A DNA stretch of 52,471 bases. Source: Bacteroidales bacterium (GTDB lineage Bacteria; Bacteroidota; Bacteroidia; Bacteroidales; F082). The translations under genes and the position numbers were made by a program. Shown here in pieces: positions 9,808 to 18,139 of the stretch. Location: NCBI GenBank assembly GCA_015491905.1, contig WGGC01000136.1, positions 1 to 52,471 on the forward strand, read 5' to 3'. The first letter of the stretch is position 1. Each line of letters begins with the position of its first letter. Below the pieces are notes generated by a model. That model had not been told where the DNA came from, did no database searches, and saw nothing but the letters and a program-made list of their open reading frames with translations.

Positions 9808-10281
9808 TTATCCTTCAGGAAAAAAAATTAACCTGACAATTTTTTCAAGAGCCGCTACATCTATCTCATCAAATGAACTATAATCTTTACTGTCAACATC
9901 CAACACTCCAATAATCTCATCGTTTTTATTTTTTACAGGAACCACGACTTCTGATTTTGACCGTGAATCGCAAGCAATATGCCCCGGAAATGCTTCAACA
10001 TCATTTACCAACATTGTTTTTTTATTGTTGACAGCTGCCCAGCAAACACCGGTATCTTTGGCAAGGTTAATACATGCCAATGACCCTTGATAAGGCCCTA
10101 CCTGCAGTTTTTCACCCTGAAGTAAATAAAATCCACACCAAAAAAAATAATCCATCTTGTGGTATAAAACAGCATTTATTGTAGCCATATTCGACAAAGG
10201 ATTATTACTGCTTTTTACAATCAGGTCTTTTATTTGTTGTGTCAGACGTTCATATCTTTTTCGCTTTTTCTCTGCTTCCAT
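9808..10281 (-). CDS. msrC: Free methionine-(R)-sulfoxide reductase (GAF domain)
   Basis: This single GAF-domain enzyme reduces free methionine-R-sulfoxide in the cytoplasm (YebR/fRMsr family). The 157 residues show the family pattern: WCGFYLL near 48, VGPYQGSLAC with C70, GVC with C80, and FPGHIACD with C104, followed by SEVVVPV. These are the three conserved redox cysteines, so it is probably an active enzyme and not a GAF sensor. One small departure is GVCWAA where GVCGTA is usual. It lies 61 bases upstream of ridA and just downstream of the nucleotidyltransferase gene, with its own -7 element. Confidence 0.92.
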   Translation of the reverse strand: MEAEKKRKRYERLTQQIKDLIVKSSNNPLSNMATINAVLYHKMDYFFWCGFYLLQGEKLQVGPYQGSLACINLAKDTGVCWAAVNNKKTMLVNDVEAFPGHIACDSRSKSEVVVPVKNKNDEIIGVLDVDSKDYSSFDEIDVAALEKIVRLIFFPEG

Positions 10282-10299
10282 CTAATTAAATGTTTTCCG

Positions 10300-10307
10300 C
10301 AAAAATA
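10300..10307 (-). promoter_or_regulatory. -7 element for msrC (TATTTTTG on the minus strand)
   Basis: The plus strand reads CAAAAATA, an exact reverse complement of a TAnnTTTG element, 18 bases before the msrC start codon. Confidence 0.45.
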
Positions 10308-10319
10308 AGTAATGTCAGC

Positions 10320-10913
10320 TTACAAAAAGTATTTTCGGTATTCTTGTTCTGTATTGATATTTATTAAAATGGAGTTATCTGAAACAGGTACTCTTACCGT
10401 TGGAAATCTTTTAAGTACATCTTTAAGTATAACCTTATTGCTTATTTCTTTTCTGATAGCAGCGGCTATTTCCGGGGAAATTAAAACAGGATGGCCACCA
10501 CGGCCTTCAAAAACAGGAATTACAGTAACCCCGGGTTTATAACCTCTTAATAAAGCACTTAAAACTGTAGTTTCTATAAAAGGATTGTCAACATTATGCA
10601 AAAAAACGGCCTGATCTTCAGGTATATTTTCCAACCCGGTTTTAATTGAAAAAAACCGTTCCTTTTCGGGAAATGGGTTAAGTATAGCCACATCTTTTTT
10701 TAATTTTTTCAACCCTTTATACAAGACCATTCCTTTTTCATTGAGAACTACAAAAACACTTGAAATACCAAAAGATTGGTATTCAGTTATTATTTTTTCC
10801 AGAAAACACTGTGTATCGTCAAATGGAAGAAATGCTTTTAACGAACCCATTCTTCCCGAATTTCCGGCAGCAAGAATAAGTACGGAAAAGTTTTTGTTGA
10901 GGCCATCAATCAT
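10320..10913 (-). CDS. MobA/MocA-like nucleotidyltransferase
   Basis: This is a single Rossmann-like NTP-transferase domain of about 197 residues. The pyrophosphorylase signature LAAGNSGRMGSLKAF lies at residues 14-28, and the acidic metal site is probably at HNVDNPF. GRGGHPVLIS is the motif seen in MocA/MobA-like enzymes, which transfer CMP or GMP to molybdopterin. No other molybdenum-cofactor gene is nearby, so the substrate is open. I chose the ATG at 10913 because a longer reading (to 11006) would overlap the upstream omega-amidase gene and adds 31 residues without family features. The gap to the upstream gene is then 25 bases, so it probably belongs to the same operon. Confidence 0.78.
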   Translation of the reverse strand: MIDGLNKNFSVLILAAGNSGRMGSLKAFLPFDDTQCFLEKIITEYQSFGISSVFVVLNEKGMVLYKGLKKLKKDVAILNPFPEKERFFSIKTGLENIPEDQAVFLHNVDNPFIETTVLSALLRGYKPGVTVIPVFEGRGGHPVLISPEIAAAIRKEISNKVILKDVLKRFPTVRVPVSDNSILININTEQEYRKYFL

Positions 10914-10938
10914 ATATTCTAAACCCAAATAATTTATA

Positions 10939-11730
10939 TTATAAAAATTTAAATTTATCCCAGTCGCGACCAACATCAAATTTCTCCCTGAACCGTACCA
11001 ATTCATCCATGGAGATACTGCTTTTTATCACAACAGACTTGTCGGTTTCTGCCCTGGTTATAACATTTCCTTTAGCGTCTACCACTTGAGTATCACCGGA
11101 ATATTTATTTCCCAATCCGTCTTTTCCAACTCTGTTTACACCTATTACATAGCTTTGGTTTTCAATTGCTCTTGCCACTAAAAGGTTATTCCATGGATAA
11201 GCCCTCACCGAAGGCCAGTTTGCGGTAAATAGTAATACATCATATTCAAAAACCTCTTGATTGTATGAGTTTTTACACCACACCGGAAAACGCAAATCAT
11301 AACATATTAAAGGCCGTATTTTCCACCCCTTTATTTCTACAGTAAGCTTTTTATTACCCGGTTTAATTTTTTCATGCTCTCCTCCCATTGTAAAAACATG
11401 ACGTTTATCGTAACTTTTCATTTCTCCTTCAGGAGTCATCCAAACAAGGGTATTGTAATAATTCCCATCTTTTTTCATCAACATACTACCGGTAATAACA
11501 GCTCCTGTTTTATGAGCCGTTTTTTTCATCCACAAAATTGTTTCTCCATCCATTGTTTCAGCATATGGTGATGGGTCTACCGGAAATCCGGTAGTAAAAG
11601 TTTCCGGCAATACTATTATATCAGCATTTTTATTTTCCTTCTCTATTATATTGGTGAACCGTGCTCTATTAGCAACAGGGTTTTCCCATACCAGATTTTC
11701 TTGTATGAGAAGTAAATTTAAACTTTTCAT
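10939..11730 (-). CDS. Omega-amidase (carbon-nitrogen hydrolase, YafV/Nit2-like)
   Basis: This nitrilase-superfamily enzyme probably hydrolyses 2-oxoglutaramate or 2-oxosuccinamate to the dicarboxylic keto acid and ammonia. The catalytic triad is visible: Glu in VLPETF, Lys in YDKRH and Cys in ICYDLRFP. The WPSVRAYPWNNLLVARAIEN stretch is typical of the YafV branch. I place the start at 11730 (MKSLNLLLIQ), which lines up with the family N-terminus and leaves 13 bases after the aminotransferase stop; the longer reading to 11772 would overlap that gene. Direct coupling to a glutamine/methionine aminotransferase is the classic transaminase-omega-amidase pair, where the amidase pulls the transamination forward. 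Confidence 0.9.
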   Translation of the reverse strand: MKSLNLLLIQENLVWENPVANRARFTNIIEKENKNADIIVLPETFTTGFPVDPSPYAETMDGETILWMKKTAHKTGAVITGSMLMKKDGNYYNTLVWMTPEGEMKSYDKRHVFTMGGEHEKIKPGNKKLTVEIKGWKIRPLICYDLRFPVWCKNSYNQEVFEYDVLLFTANWPSVRAYPWNNLLVARAIENQSYVIGVNRVGKDGLGNKYSGDTQVVDAKGNVITRAETDKSVVIKSSISMDELVRFREKFDVGRDWDKFKFL

Positions 11731-11743
11731 TGCTAATAATGAT

Positions 11744-12901
11744 TTAAATTTTCGATAATATTTCTGCAGCATTTACCAATGTTTCCTCTTGCTTTGCAAA
11801 ACAAAACCGTAATAATTTATGATCTTTTTTGTCATGATAGAATGAAGAAACGGGTATAGCTGCCACTTTATGCTCTTGTACCAGCCATTTAGCAAAATCC
11901 ATTTCTTTCTGTTCTGAAATGGCACTATAATCAAGCAGCTGAAAATAGGTTCCCTGTGCCGGCAGAACTTTAAATCTGGAGTTCTTCAGGTTTTCAGCAA
12001 AAACATCTCTTTTCTGCTGATAAAAAGAACCCAATCCTAAATAATGTTCAGGGTCTTTCATGTAATCGGCAAGAGCATATTGAATAGGAGTGTTTGCAGC
12101 AAAAACAGTAAACTGATGTACTTTTCTAAACTCTTTCATTAGTTTTTCCGGTGCCAGAATAAAACCCGTTTTCCAGCCTGTAGCATGAAATGTTTTTCCA
12201 AAGGAACCTATTACCAGTGTCCTTTTTGCCAATTCAGGAAAAAGGCAGGCACTCTGATGTTTCTGGTTCTCAAAAATTAAATGTTCATATACCTCATCGC
12301 TGATAACTATAATATCCGTTCCGGAGGTTAATCTTTGTAACATTAACAAATCATCTTTTTTTAAAATACTTCCCGTAGGGTTGTGCGGTGAGTTTATAAT
12401 AATCAACCGGGTACGATTAGTAATCAACCGGGCTGTTTCTTCCCAGTTAATTCCAAAATCAGGAAATTGTAAACTACTGTACTTTACCAGCCCGCCATTA
12501 ATTTTAATTGCCGGAGCATATGAGTCGTATGCCGGTTCAAAAATAATTGCTTCATCACCATCCCGAATAAATGCAGAAATAGTTGAAAACAAAGCCTGTG
12601 TAGCTCCGGCAGTTATGTTTATCTCCTTTTCCGCGTCATAACTAATATCATAACGTTCTTTAAAAAGAGTTGACAAACCTTGTCTTAAAGGTTGTATTCC
12701 CGGCATTGGAGCATATTGGTTTTCTCCCTTGCGCATATAATAGTTAACTAGTTCTATTAAATCTTTCGATACAGGAAAGTCAGGAAACCCCTGCGACAGG
12801 TTGATAGCATTGTTTTCATTGGCTAGCTGCGACATTACCGCAAAAATAGATGTTTCGGTTTGTGGTAATTTCGAAACTATATTTCCTTTGAATGATTCCA
12901 T
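11744..12901 (-). CDS. Methionine/glutamine aminotransferase (YbdL/KAT-type, class I PLP enzyme)
   Basis: This 385-residue class I/II aminotransferase is probably a glutamine transaminase K-like enzyme that uses methionine, glutamine or aromatic amino acids. Motifs: INLSQGFPDF near 33, NSPHNPTGS (N174), ISDEVYEHL (D202, Y205), SFGKTFHATGWKTG with the PLP lysine K236, and LLRFCFAKQ near the end with the substrate-carboxylate arginine. The GKTFHATGWK form is typical of YbdL and kynurenine aminotransferases. It heads the minus-strand run that continues with the omega-amidase, which fits methionine salvage from 4-methylthio-2-oxobutanoate with glutamine as donor. Confidence 0.92.
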   Translation of the reverse strand: MESFKGNIVSKLPQTETSIFAVMSQLANENNAINLSQGFPDFPVSKDLIELVNYYMRKGENQYAPMPGIQPLRQGLSTLFKERYDISYDAEKEINITAGATQALFSTISAFIRDGDEAIIFEPAYDSYAPAIKINGGLVKYSSLQFPDFGINWEETARLITNRTRLIIINSPHNPTGSILKKDDLLMLQRLTSGTDIIVISDEVYEHLIFENQKHQSACLFPELAKRTLVIGSFGKTFHATGWKTGFILAPEKLMKEFRKVHQFTVFAANTPIQYALADYMKDPEHYLGLGSFYQQKRDVFAENLKNSRFKVLPAQGTYFQLLDYSAISEQKEMDFAKWLVQEHKVAAIPVSSFYHDKKDHKLLRFCFAKQEETLVNAAEILSKI

Positions 12902-12918
12902 ATTGTTTAATTTAATTA

Positions 12919-12926
12919 CAAAAGTA
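12919..12926 (-). promoter_or_regulatory. -7 element for the aminotransferase operon (TACTTTTG on the minus strand)
   Basis: The plus strand reads CAAAAGTA, which is TAnnTTTG on the minus strand, 17 bases before the aminotransferase start. It is divergent from the pgk promoter 44 bases away. Confidence 0.5.
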
Positions 12927-12969
12927 GTTTTTTTAAGTTTCTTTTAGTTTATATTATAACGAATCTTTT

Positions 12970-12977
12970 TAGTTTTG
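12970..12977 (+). promoter_or_regulatory. -7 element of the pgk promoter (TAGTTTTG)
   Basis: An exact TAnnTTTG match followed by CAC, 38 bases before the pgk start codon. Confidence 0.55.
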
Positions 12978-13015
12978 CACTTATAACCATAATTAACAGT
13001 TAAATAATAATAACC

Positions 13016-14206
13016 ATGAACACAATAGATAACTATAATTTTTCAGGTAAAAAAGCCATTGTAAGGGTAGATTTTAATGTTCCTTTGAACGAACAGTTCG
13101 AAGTTACTGACGATACACGTATTCGTGCAGCTATCCCAACTATTCAAAAGTTACGTGAAAAAGGCGCTGCCGTTATTTTAATGTCTCATCTGGGAAGGCC
13201 TAAAAATGGTCCGGAAGACCGCTTCTCTCTTAAGCATGTTATAAAAGATTTAAATAAAAAACTAAATACAGAAGTTCTATTTGCCAATGACTGCATAGGT
13301 GAAGAAGCCCGCCAAAAAGCCACTACCCTTAAAGCCGGGGAAGTGTTGTTACTTGAAAACCTGAGATTTCATCCGGAAGAAACAAAAGGAGATGCCGGAT
13401 TTGCAAAAAAACTGGCTCAACTTGCTGATGTATATGTAAACGATGCTTTTGGAACTGCACACCGTGCCCACGCTTCTACAGCTATTATTGCTCAGTTTTT
13501 TCCTCATGATAAAATGTTTGGTTACCTGATGATGAAAGAGCTGGAAAACCTTAATAAAGTATTAAAAAATGCTGACCATCCTTTTACAGCAATTTTAGGT
13601 GGAGCTAAAGTTTCAGGTAAAATTGAAGTTATTAACAATTTGCTTGATAAAGTAGATAACCTGATTATTGGTGGAGGAATGATGTTTACTTTTATTAAAG
13701 CCAAAGGTGGTAACGTAGGGAAATCATTGGTCGAAGATGAATTAATTGAAACGGCCAAAGATGCCATGCAAAAAGCCGAAGAACTGGGTGTTAACATATA
13801 CCTGCCCGAAGATGCTGTGGTTGCAGACAAATTTGATAATGATGCAAACCAAAAATGTGTCCCATCAAATTCAATTCCTGAAGGTTGGATGGGTTTAGAT
13901 ATTGGCGTAGAATCCAGTGAAACATTTCGAAAAGTAATTGAAAATTCTGCTACTCTGCTATGGAATGGTCCAATGGGTGTTTTTGAAATGGATAATTTTG
14001 CAGAAGGAACAATTGATGTAGCTCAGGCTATTGCCAGAGCTACAGAAAAAGGAGCTTATTCCCTTGTTGGAGGAGGTGATTCTGTTGCTGCAATAAATAA
14101 ATATCACCTTGAAAACAAAGTTAGCTACGTTTCAACTGGTGGTGGCGCTATGCTTGAATATATTGAAGGAAAAACACTGCCCGGTGTAGCTGCAATAGAA
14201 AATTAA
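13016..14206 (+). CDS. pgk: Phosphoglycerate kinase
   Basis: This glycolytic enzyme transfers phosphate from 1,3-bisphosphoglycerate to ADP. The 396 residues match bacterial PGK. Visible signatures are VRVDFNVPL near 17, the substrate loop SHLGRPK near 57, [12 protein letters not shown] near 115, [14 protein letters not shown] near 142, [14 protein letters not shown] near 193, [10 protein letters not shown] near 318, and the nucleotide loop GGGDSVAAI near 358, followed by [10 protein letters not shown]. The start is set by the conserved N-terminus. It stands alone, with a promoter and a strong terminator. Confidence 0.98.
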   Translation: MNTIDNYNFSGKKAIVRVDFNVPLNEQFEVTDDTRIRAAIPTIQKLREKGAAVILMSHLGRPKNGPEDRFSLKHVIKDLNKKLNTEVLFANDCIGEEARQKATTLKAGEVLLLENLRFHPEETKGDAGFAKKLAQLADVYVNDAFGTAHRAHASTAIIAQFFPHDKMFGYLMMKELENLNKVLKNADHPFTAILGGAKVSGKIEVINNLLDKVDNLIIGGGMMFTFIKAKGGNVGKSLVEDELIETAKDAMQKAEELGVNIYLPEDAVVADKFDNDANQKCVPSNSIPEGWMGLDIGVESSETFRKVIENSATLLWNGPMGVFEMDNFAEGTIDVAQAIARATEKGAYSLVGGGDSVAAINKYHLENKVSYVSTGGGAMLEYIEGKTLPGVAAIEN

Positions 14207-14226
14207 ACCGTTTATTTTAACCTCTT

Positions 14227-14260
14227 AAACCATTTCTTAAAAAAGAAATGGTTTTTGTTT
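14227..14260 (+). terminator. Rho-independent terminator after pgk
   Basis: A perfect 12-bp inverted repeat (14227-14238 with 14243-14254) has an AAAA loop and continues into T-rich sequence, 20 bases after the pgk stop. Confidence 0.88.
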
Positions 14261-14323
14261 TTCTTTATACAGCTAATATCACTGTAGCTAAAATGCCTTA
14301 GGAATTACTTTAAATCAAAAGAA

Positions 14324-14457
14324 ATGAAACGTTCATAATTGAATAATTATTAAATCACATTCACCCTGTGAAATAGAAAAAATTTCATAGGGCAGAGAAA
14401 ATTATTATTCAATCATGGAAAATTACATGTGACCAATGAAATATAAAATTATAAATA
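14324..14457. repeat. Interspersed non-coding repeat, copy A, with a 58-bp palindromic insertion
   Basis: The flanks (14324-14357 and 14416-14457) match the sequence at 49679-49754. The right flank agrees at about 36 of 42 positions, including an unbroken GACCAATGAAATA. Copy A has 58 extra bases between two near-identical 12-mers, ATTATTAAATCA (14346-14357) and ATTATTCAATCA (14404-14415). The extra segment folds on itself: 14338-14347 pairs perfectly with 14404-14413, and 14364-14374 pairs with 14382-14392 at 10 of 11 positions. It lies between pgk and the LysE-type gene and codes for nothing I can recognise. Confidence 0.7.
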
Positions 14458-14483
14458 CATTAAAATTGGTTACTTTTTATTAA

Positions 14484-14491
14484 TAATTTTG
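14484..14491 (+). promoter_or_regulatory. -7 element for the LysE-type exporter (TAATTTTG)
   Basis: An exact TAnnTTTG match followed by CACC, 23 bases before the start codon. A TTG triplet at 14466-14468 could serve as part of the -33 box. Confidence 0.5.
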
Positions 14492-14514
14492 CACCTTTAA
14501 GAAACAGAAAATAA

Positions 14515-15156
14515 ATGCACCCATTATTAGAAGGAATGTTGTTGGGGTTAACACTGGCCTTATTTTTCGGATTCGGCCCGGTTTTCTTTGCACTTATTCA
14601 AACCGGAATTCACAGAGGTTTCACTAAAGGTTTTTTCCTTGCTGTAGGCGCCTTTTTTAACGACCTGACCGTTGTTACACTATCTATTATTGGTGCACAT
14701 GCTATTATGAACACCATGCACAAACATCAGTTATTAGGCGTTATCGGCGGAATTGTATTAATGATTTTTGGTATTGCTGCATTACGCCATAAAATTGATA
14801 TCGCAGAAGGTGAAGATGAAAATATTAAATTGAATGAACCTCATGCGCTGATGTTTTTGCTTAAGGGTTACCTTTTAAATATTGCCAACCCTTTTGTATG
14901 GCTGTTTTGGCCAACTGTAGTTTTGGGTGTAGCCGCTCCTTTTGTTACTAATACTCATGACATGATACTTTTTTTTGCAGGAACACTTGGGGTTATTTTT
15001 TCCTCCGATGTGGCAAAAGTCTTTCTGGCTTCAAAAATTAAAAACTATATTACCGATAAATTTCTTCGTCTAATTAATAATATTGCCGGAATTGTAATCT
15101 TTGTATTTGGAATAGTATTAATTATCCGGTCGTTAATACAATCCGGTATATTATAA
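14515..15156 (+). CDS. LysE/RhtB-family amino-acid exporter
   Basis: This 213-residue inner-membrane protein has about six hydrophobic segments. The N-terminal FGFGPVFFALIQTGIHRGFT stretch has the family Gly-Pro in the first helix followed by the R-G loop, and LNIANPFVWLFW near 128 corresponds to the second conserved N-P-x-x-W-L-F-W motif of LysE transporters. The family exports amino acids such as lysine, threonine or homoserine, but the substrate cannot be read here. The gene stands between pgk and cysD with its own promoter. Its link with cysD, such as export of sulfur amino acids, would be speculation. Confidence 0.85.
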   Translation: MHPLLEGMLLGLTLALFFGFGPVFFALIQTGIHRGFTKGFFLAVGAFFNDLTVVTLSIIGAHAIMNTMHKHQLLGVIGGIVLMIFGIAALRHKIDIAEGEDENIKLNEPHALMFLLKGYLLNIANPFVWLFWPTVVLGVAAPFVTNTHDMILFFAGTLGVIFSSDVAKVFLASKIKNYITDKFLRLINNIAGIVIFVFGIVLIIRSLIQSGIL

Positions 15157-15217
15157 GCAAAACCTTCCTTATATTATTTTTAAACCAACACAATTCTTAA
15201 TCGTAAAAAATTTGATG

Positions 15218-15225
15218 TACCTTTG
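15218..15225 (+). promoter_or_regulatory. -7 element for cysD (TACCTTTG)
   Basis: TACCTTTG, the same octamer seen before ruvB and, on the minus strand, before the DEAD-box and ABC genes. It lies 24 bases before the cysD start. Confidence 0.55.
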
Positions 15226-15249
15226 TTATCCCGTTTTTAAATACAAAAA

Positions 15250-16158
15250 ATGCATAATTATTCCATTAACAACCTACGTGAGTTAGAAGCCGAATCTATT
15301 CACATTATCCGCGAAGTAGCAGCAGAATTCGATAACCCTGTAATGCTGTATTCCATAGGAAAAGACTCTTCTGTTATGGCAAGGCTTGCCGAAAAAGCTT
15401 TTTATCCCGGTAAAGTTCCTTTTCCTCTAATGCACATTGACTCCAAATGGAAGTTTCGTGAAATGATTGATTTTCGTGAGGTATATACGAAACAAAAAGG
15501 CTGGGACCTTATCGTTCATTACAATAAAGAAGGTTTTGAAGCCGGAATTGGTCCTTTTACCCACGGTTCGAAAGTTCATACCGACGTTATGAAAACACAA
15601 GCCCTTTTGCAGGCGCTTGATAAATATAAATTTGATGCTGCTTTTGGTGGTGCTCGCCGCGATGAGGAAAAATCCCGTGCCAAAGAGCGCATTTATTCAT
15701 TTCGCGACCGTTATCACCAATGGGATCCAAAAAATCAACGCCCCGAATTATGGGATATATACAACGCCAAAGTGCATAAAGGCGAGTCTATTCGTGTATT
15801 CCCCATTTCCAACTGGACAGAGCTTGATATCTGGCAGTACATTCGCCTCGAAAATATTCCCATCGTACCTCTATATTACGCCAAAGAACGCCCTATTGTA
15901 GAAATCGATGGTAACCTCATCCTTGCCGATGACAACCGTATGCCCGAAACACTTCGCAAACAGGCAAAAATGCGAAAGGTACGCTTCCGTACCCTCGGCT
16001 GCTACCCTTTAACAGGAGCCGTAGAGTCCGATGCCGATACTATCGAGAAAATTGTTGAAGAGATGATGACAATAACCAAAAGCGAACGAACTACCCGTGT
16101 TATCGACTTTGACCCCGACGCAAGCATGGAACAAAAAAAACGCGAAGGTTATTTTTAA
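15250..16158 (+). CDS. cysD: Sulfate adenylyltransferase subunit 2 (CysD), no adjacent CysN
   Basis: CysD is the catalytic ATP-pyrophosphatase subunit that makes adenosine 5'-phosphosulfate from sulfate and ATP. The 302 residues equal the length of E. coli CysD. The PP-loop [11 protein letters not shown] lies near residues 33-43, and further signatures are [30 protein letters not shown] and [14 protein letters not shown]. Normally CysD works with the GTPase CysN, encoded directly downstream. Here the stop is followed by a GC-rich non-coding island and an opposing gene, so CysN must be elsewhere or lost. The last third of the gene uses noticeably more C/G-ending codons than its neighbours, which may reflect a different origin or strong expression. 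Confidence 0.95.
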   Translation: MHNYSINNLRELEAESIHIIREVAAEFDNPVMLYSIGKDSSVMARLAEKAFYPGKVPFPLMHIDSKWKFREMIDFREVYTKQKGWDLIVHYNKEGFEAGIGPFTHGSKVHTDVMKTQALLQALDKYKFDAAFGGARRDEEKSRAKERIYSFRDRYHQWDPKNQRPELWDIYNAKVHKGESIRVFPISNWTELDIWQYIRLENIPIVPLYYAKERPIVEIDGNLILADDNRMPETLRKQAKMRKVRFRTLGCYPLTGAVESDADTIEKIVEEMMTITKSERTTRVIDFDPDASMEQKKREGYF

Positions 16159-16169
16159 ATTTTAATTTT

Positions 16170-16321
16170 TTGGGCATGCCAAAGGCCGTGCCATACACTA
16201 TAGTCCTCGTTGCAAATACTATTCAGCCATTCACCATGCAGTGGCTCCCTTGTCGCCCTGCCCGGTGAGGCTTCATAAGCATTTGCACCTCCGGGCTGCC
16301 GTTCCTGTCACTCATGCAGTA
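16170..16321. repeat. GC-rich non-coding island after cysD, repeat-like
   Basis: About 150 bases are visibly richer in G+C than anything around them, bounded by A/T tracts. They contain the palindrome GGCATGCC, two copies of CATGCAGT (near 16234 and 16314) and a partly complementary pair around CTGCCCGG and CCGGGCTG. No reading frame is convincing. The style resembles the GC-rich interspersed repeats often seen after genes in Bacteroidetes genomes; this is from memory, not from a search. The rest of the gap to 16484 is AT-rich with nothing I can identify. Confidence 0.5.
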
Positions 16322-16484
16322 AACGTTTAAATATAGTATATATAAATTATAATACTATGATCTTTAAATTACATAATATTTACATGTACTTACTTATAGC
16401 AAGTATGAAGGAATAAAATATTTATTTTTCTTATCGTCAAACAGATAAAAACCTCATACAACTAAAAAAAATTAATCTTCTTTA

Positions 16485-17633
16485 TTATATATCCATTAAT
16501 TCTACTAAACGGACTCGGTCTTTTTCATCCAATAAATGAAACATCCCGCTTACCTTGTTTTTATTCATTTGTTCTAAAAACTTCTCTTTCCCAACACTAT
16601 CAATTCCAATATCTTTTAGTCGTACAGGTGAACCAATAGAAGTGAAAAAATCTTCAATTTTAATTATAATATCATCAATACTGTCGGTTCCAAATAATAC
16701 TTGTCCCATCTTTTCTATTCTTTTGGGAATTCTGGCTTTTTGTAATTTTAACCATGCAGGATAAGCAATGCTTAATGTGGCACCGTGAGGAGTATCAAAT
16801 AATAATGATAGTTCATGACCTATACCATGAACACCCCAGTCTCCACCCGATTTTCCGTAACTTGTTAACCCGTTTAAGGCCAACGTTGCGTCTAGCATAA
16901 TATTAGCACGCAAATCAACATTGGACAAATCATTCAACAAGACGGGGCCCCAGTGCATAGCATCTTTTATAATATCCAAAGTTATACTGTCAATAACAGA
17001 AGGATCCCCTTCTCCATAAAAAGCTTCAAGTGCGTGTGCAATTAAATCTACTATTCCATAAGCAGTATAATCTCCCGGAACAGTTACTGTAAACTCCGGA
17101 TCCAAAAATGAATCTTTTGGAAAATTTAACGGATGTACAAATCCTAACTTCTGCCCTGTTTCTTTATTCTGAATTACGGCTGCACCATTCATCTCGGTTC
17201 CTGTAGCTGCTAATGTCAACACTGTAACCAAAGGAATGTTTTTTTGCGGCATTTGTTGCCAGGTCATGTATTCCCAAGGATCTGTATTATTTGCTATGGA
17301 AAGACTAATAATCTTTGCCGAATCAATTACACTTCCTCCCCCTAAAGCTACAATAACATCAATTTTATTTTCTTTTCCCAAAGCAACAGCTTCTCTAACA
17401 TCTTCAACTACCGGGTTGGGTTTAATGCCGCTGTATTCTGTAACCAATAAACCGTTTTCTTTCAGCTGGCTTATTACTTGATCATAATATCCATATTTTT
17501 TAACCGATCCTTGTCCGTATATTAAAAGAATATTTTTACCATAGTTTTTAACAGTTTCTCCAAGGTTTTTTACAACTCCACTACCAAAGTGCAAGCGGGT
17601 AGGATTATAAGCAACAAAATTTTTTATCGACAT
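16485..17633 (-). CDS. Iron-containing alcohol dehydrogenase (YqhD/BdhA-like)
   Basis: This is a 382-residue group III alcohol dehydrogenase that probably reduces aldehydes or ketones with NAD(P)H. The nucleotide loop ALGGGSVIDSAK lies near 97-107. The metal ligands of the family are present: D196 and H200 in VDLIAHALE, H269 in GVHGIGHELS and H283 in TPHGATLS. The spacing matches YqhD (194, 198, 267, 281), the closest group by eye. The N-terminus FVAYNPTRLHFG is also typical. It is monocistronic, facing cysD, with a minus-strand -7 element upstream. The substrate is not known. Confidence 0.92.
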   Translation of the reverse strand: MSIKNFVAYNPTRLHFGSGVVKNLGETVKNYGKNILLIYGQGSVKKYGYYDQVISQLKENGLLVTEYSGIKPNPVVEDVREAVALGKENKIDVIVALGGGSVIDSAKIISLSIANNTDPWEYMTWQQMPQKNIPLVTVLTLAATGTEMNGAAVIQNKETGQKLGFVHPLNFPKDSFLDPEFTVTVPGDYTAYGIVDLIAHALEAFYGEGDPSVIDSITLDIIKDAMHWGPVLLNDLSNVDLRANIMLDATLALNGLTSYGKSGGDWGVHGIGHELSLLFDTPHGATLSIAYPAWLKLQKARIPKRIEKMGQVLFGTDSIDDIIIKIEDFFTSIGSPVRLKDIGIDSVGKEKFLEQMNKNKVSGMFHLLDEKDRVRLVELMDI

Positions 17634-18139
17634 GTTTTTATTATTTAAAAGTTTATTTTCCGTTTTAATGCAAAGTTATATTAATTGTGTCTAAATAGTA
17701 AACTATAATGCAAATAATTATTAGTATTTGTTTTCTTTTTTAAAAATTTAAAGTCTTCGTTTTTCATTAAAAAACGTAGCATTTATATCTTCTTCCATCT
17801 TAAACAATATAACTTTTTATGAAAAAGTTTATATATTGTTAAAGGTTAACAGTTAAATAAAAATATAACACAAATCGTTTTTTATATAATTCTGTAATAT
17901 TTTTTTTCTTCTGTTTTTATAAAAACATATTATGTTTCGTATTGACTATTAGCCTAATAGGGTTATTTTATTTCTTTACAATAATAAAATTTTCATTCTT
18001 ATATATTTATTTTGTTATATACCACAATGTTTTATACTTTTATAACATCTATTAAAATAATTTATCAAATGAGATTTCCATAATTAAATGATTCTTCATT
18101 TATGATCTCATTTAAGTCATTTAAACTAAAATTATTAAT
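17634..18139. other. 506-base AT-rich intergenic region with two palindromes
   Basis: This lies between the divergent alcohol dehydrogenase and FadL-type genes. Apart from the minus-strand -7 element it holds two inverted repeats. The first is imperfect: an AACAATAT...AACTTTTT arm (17803-17818) pairs with 17822-17840. The second is perfect for 9 bp: AAATGAGAT (17 bases after 18050, at 18067-18075) with ATCTCATTT (18105-18113), and it encloses a smaller AAATGA/TCATTT pair. The second ends 26 bases before the porin start and could be an operator or leader hairpin. No gene is visible. Confidence 0.5.
17671..17678 (-). promoter_or_regulatory. -7 element for the iron alcohol dehydrogenase (TAACTTTG on the minus strand)
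   Basis: The plus strand reads CAAAGTTA. It lies 37 bases before the start codon and fits TAnnTTTG. Confidence 0.5.

Noticed and set aside
10914-11006. Longer start for the MobA-like gene
   Set aside because: It would overlap the omega-amidase gene and adds residues before the LAAG motif that the family does not need.
15617-15901. 94-codon alternative frame inside cysD
   Set aside because: It overlaps the conserved [15 protein letters not shown] region of cysD and shows no recognisable protein.
17634-18139. AT-rich palindromic region as a replication origin
   Set aside because: No cluster of DnaA-box-like sequence and no dnaA or replication gene nearby.
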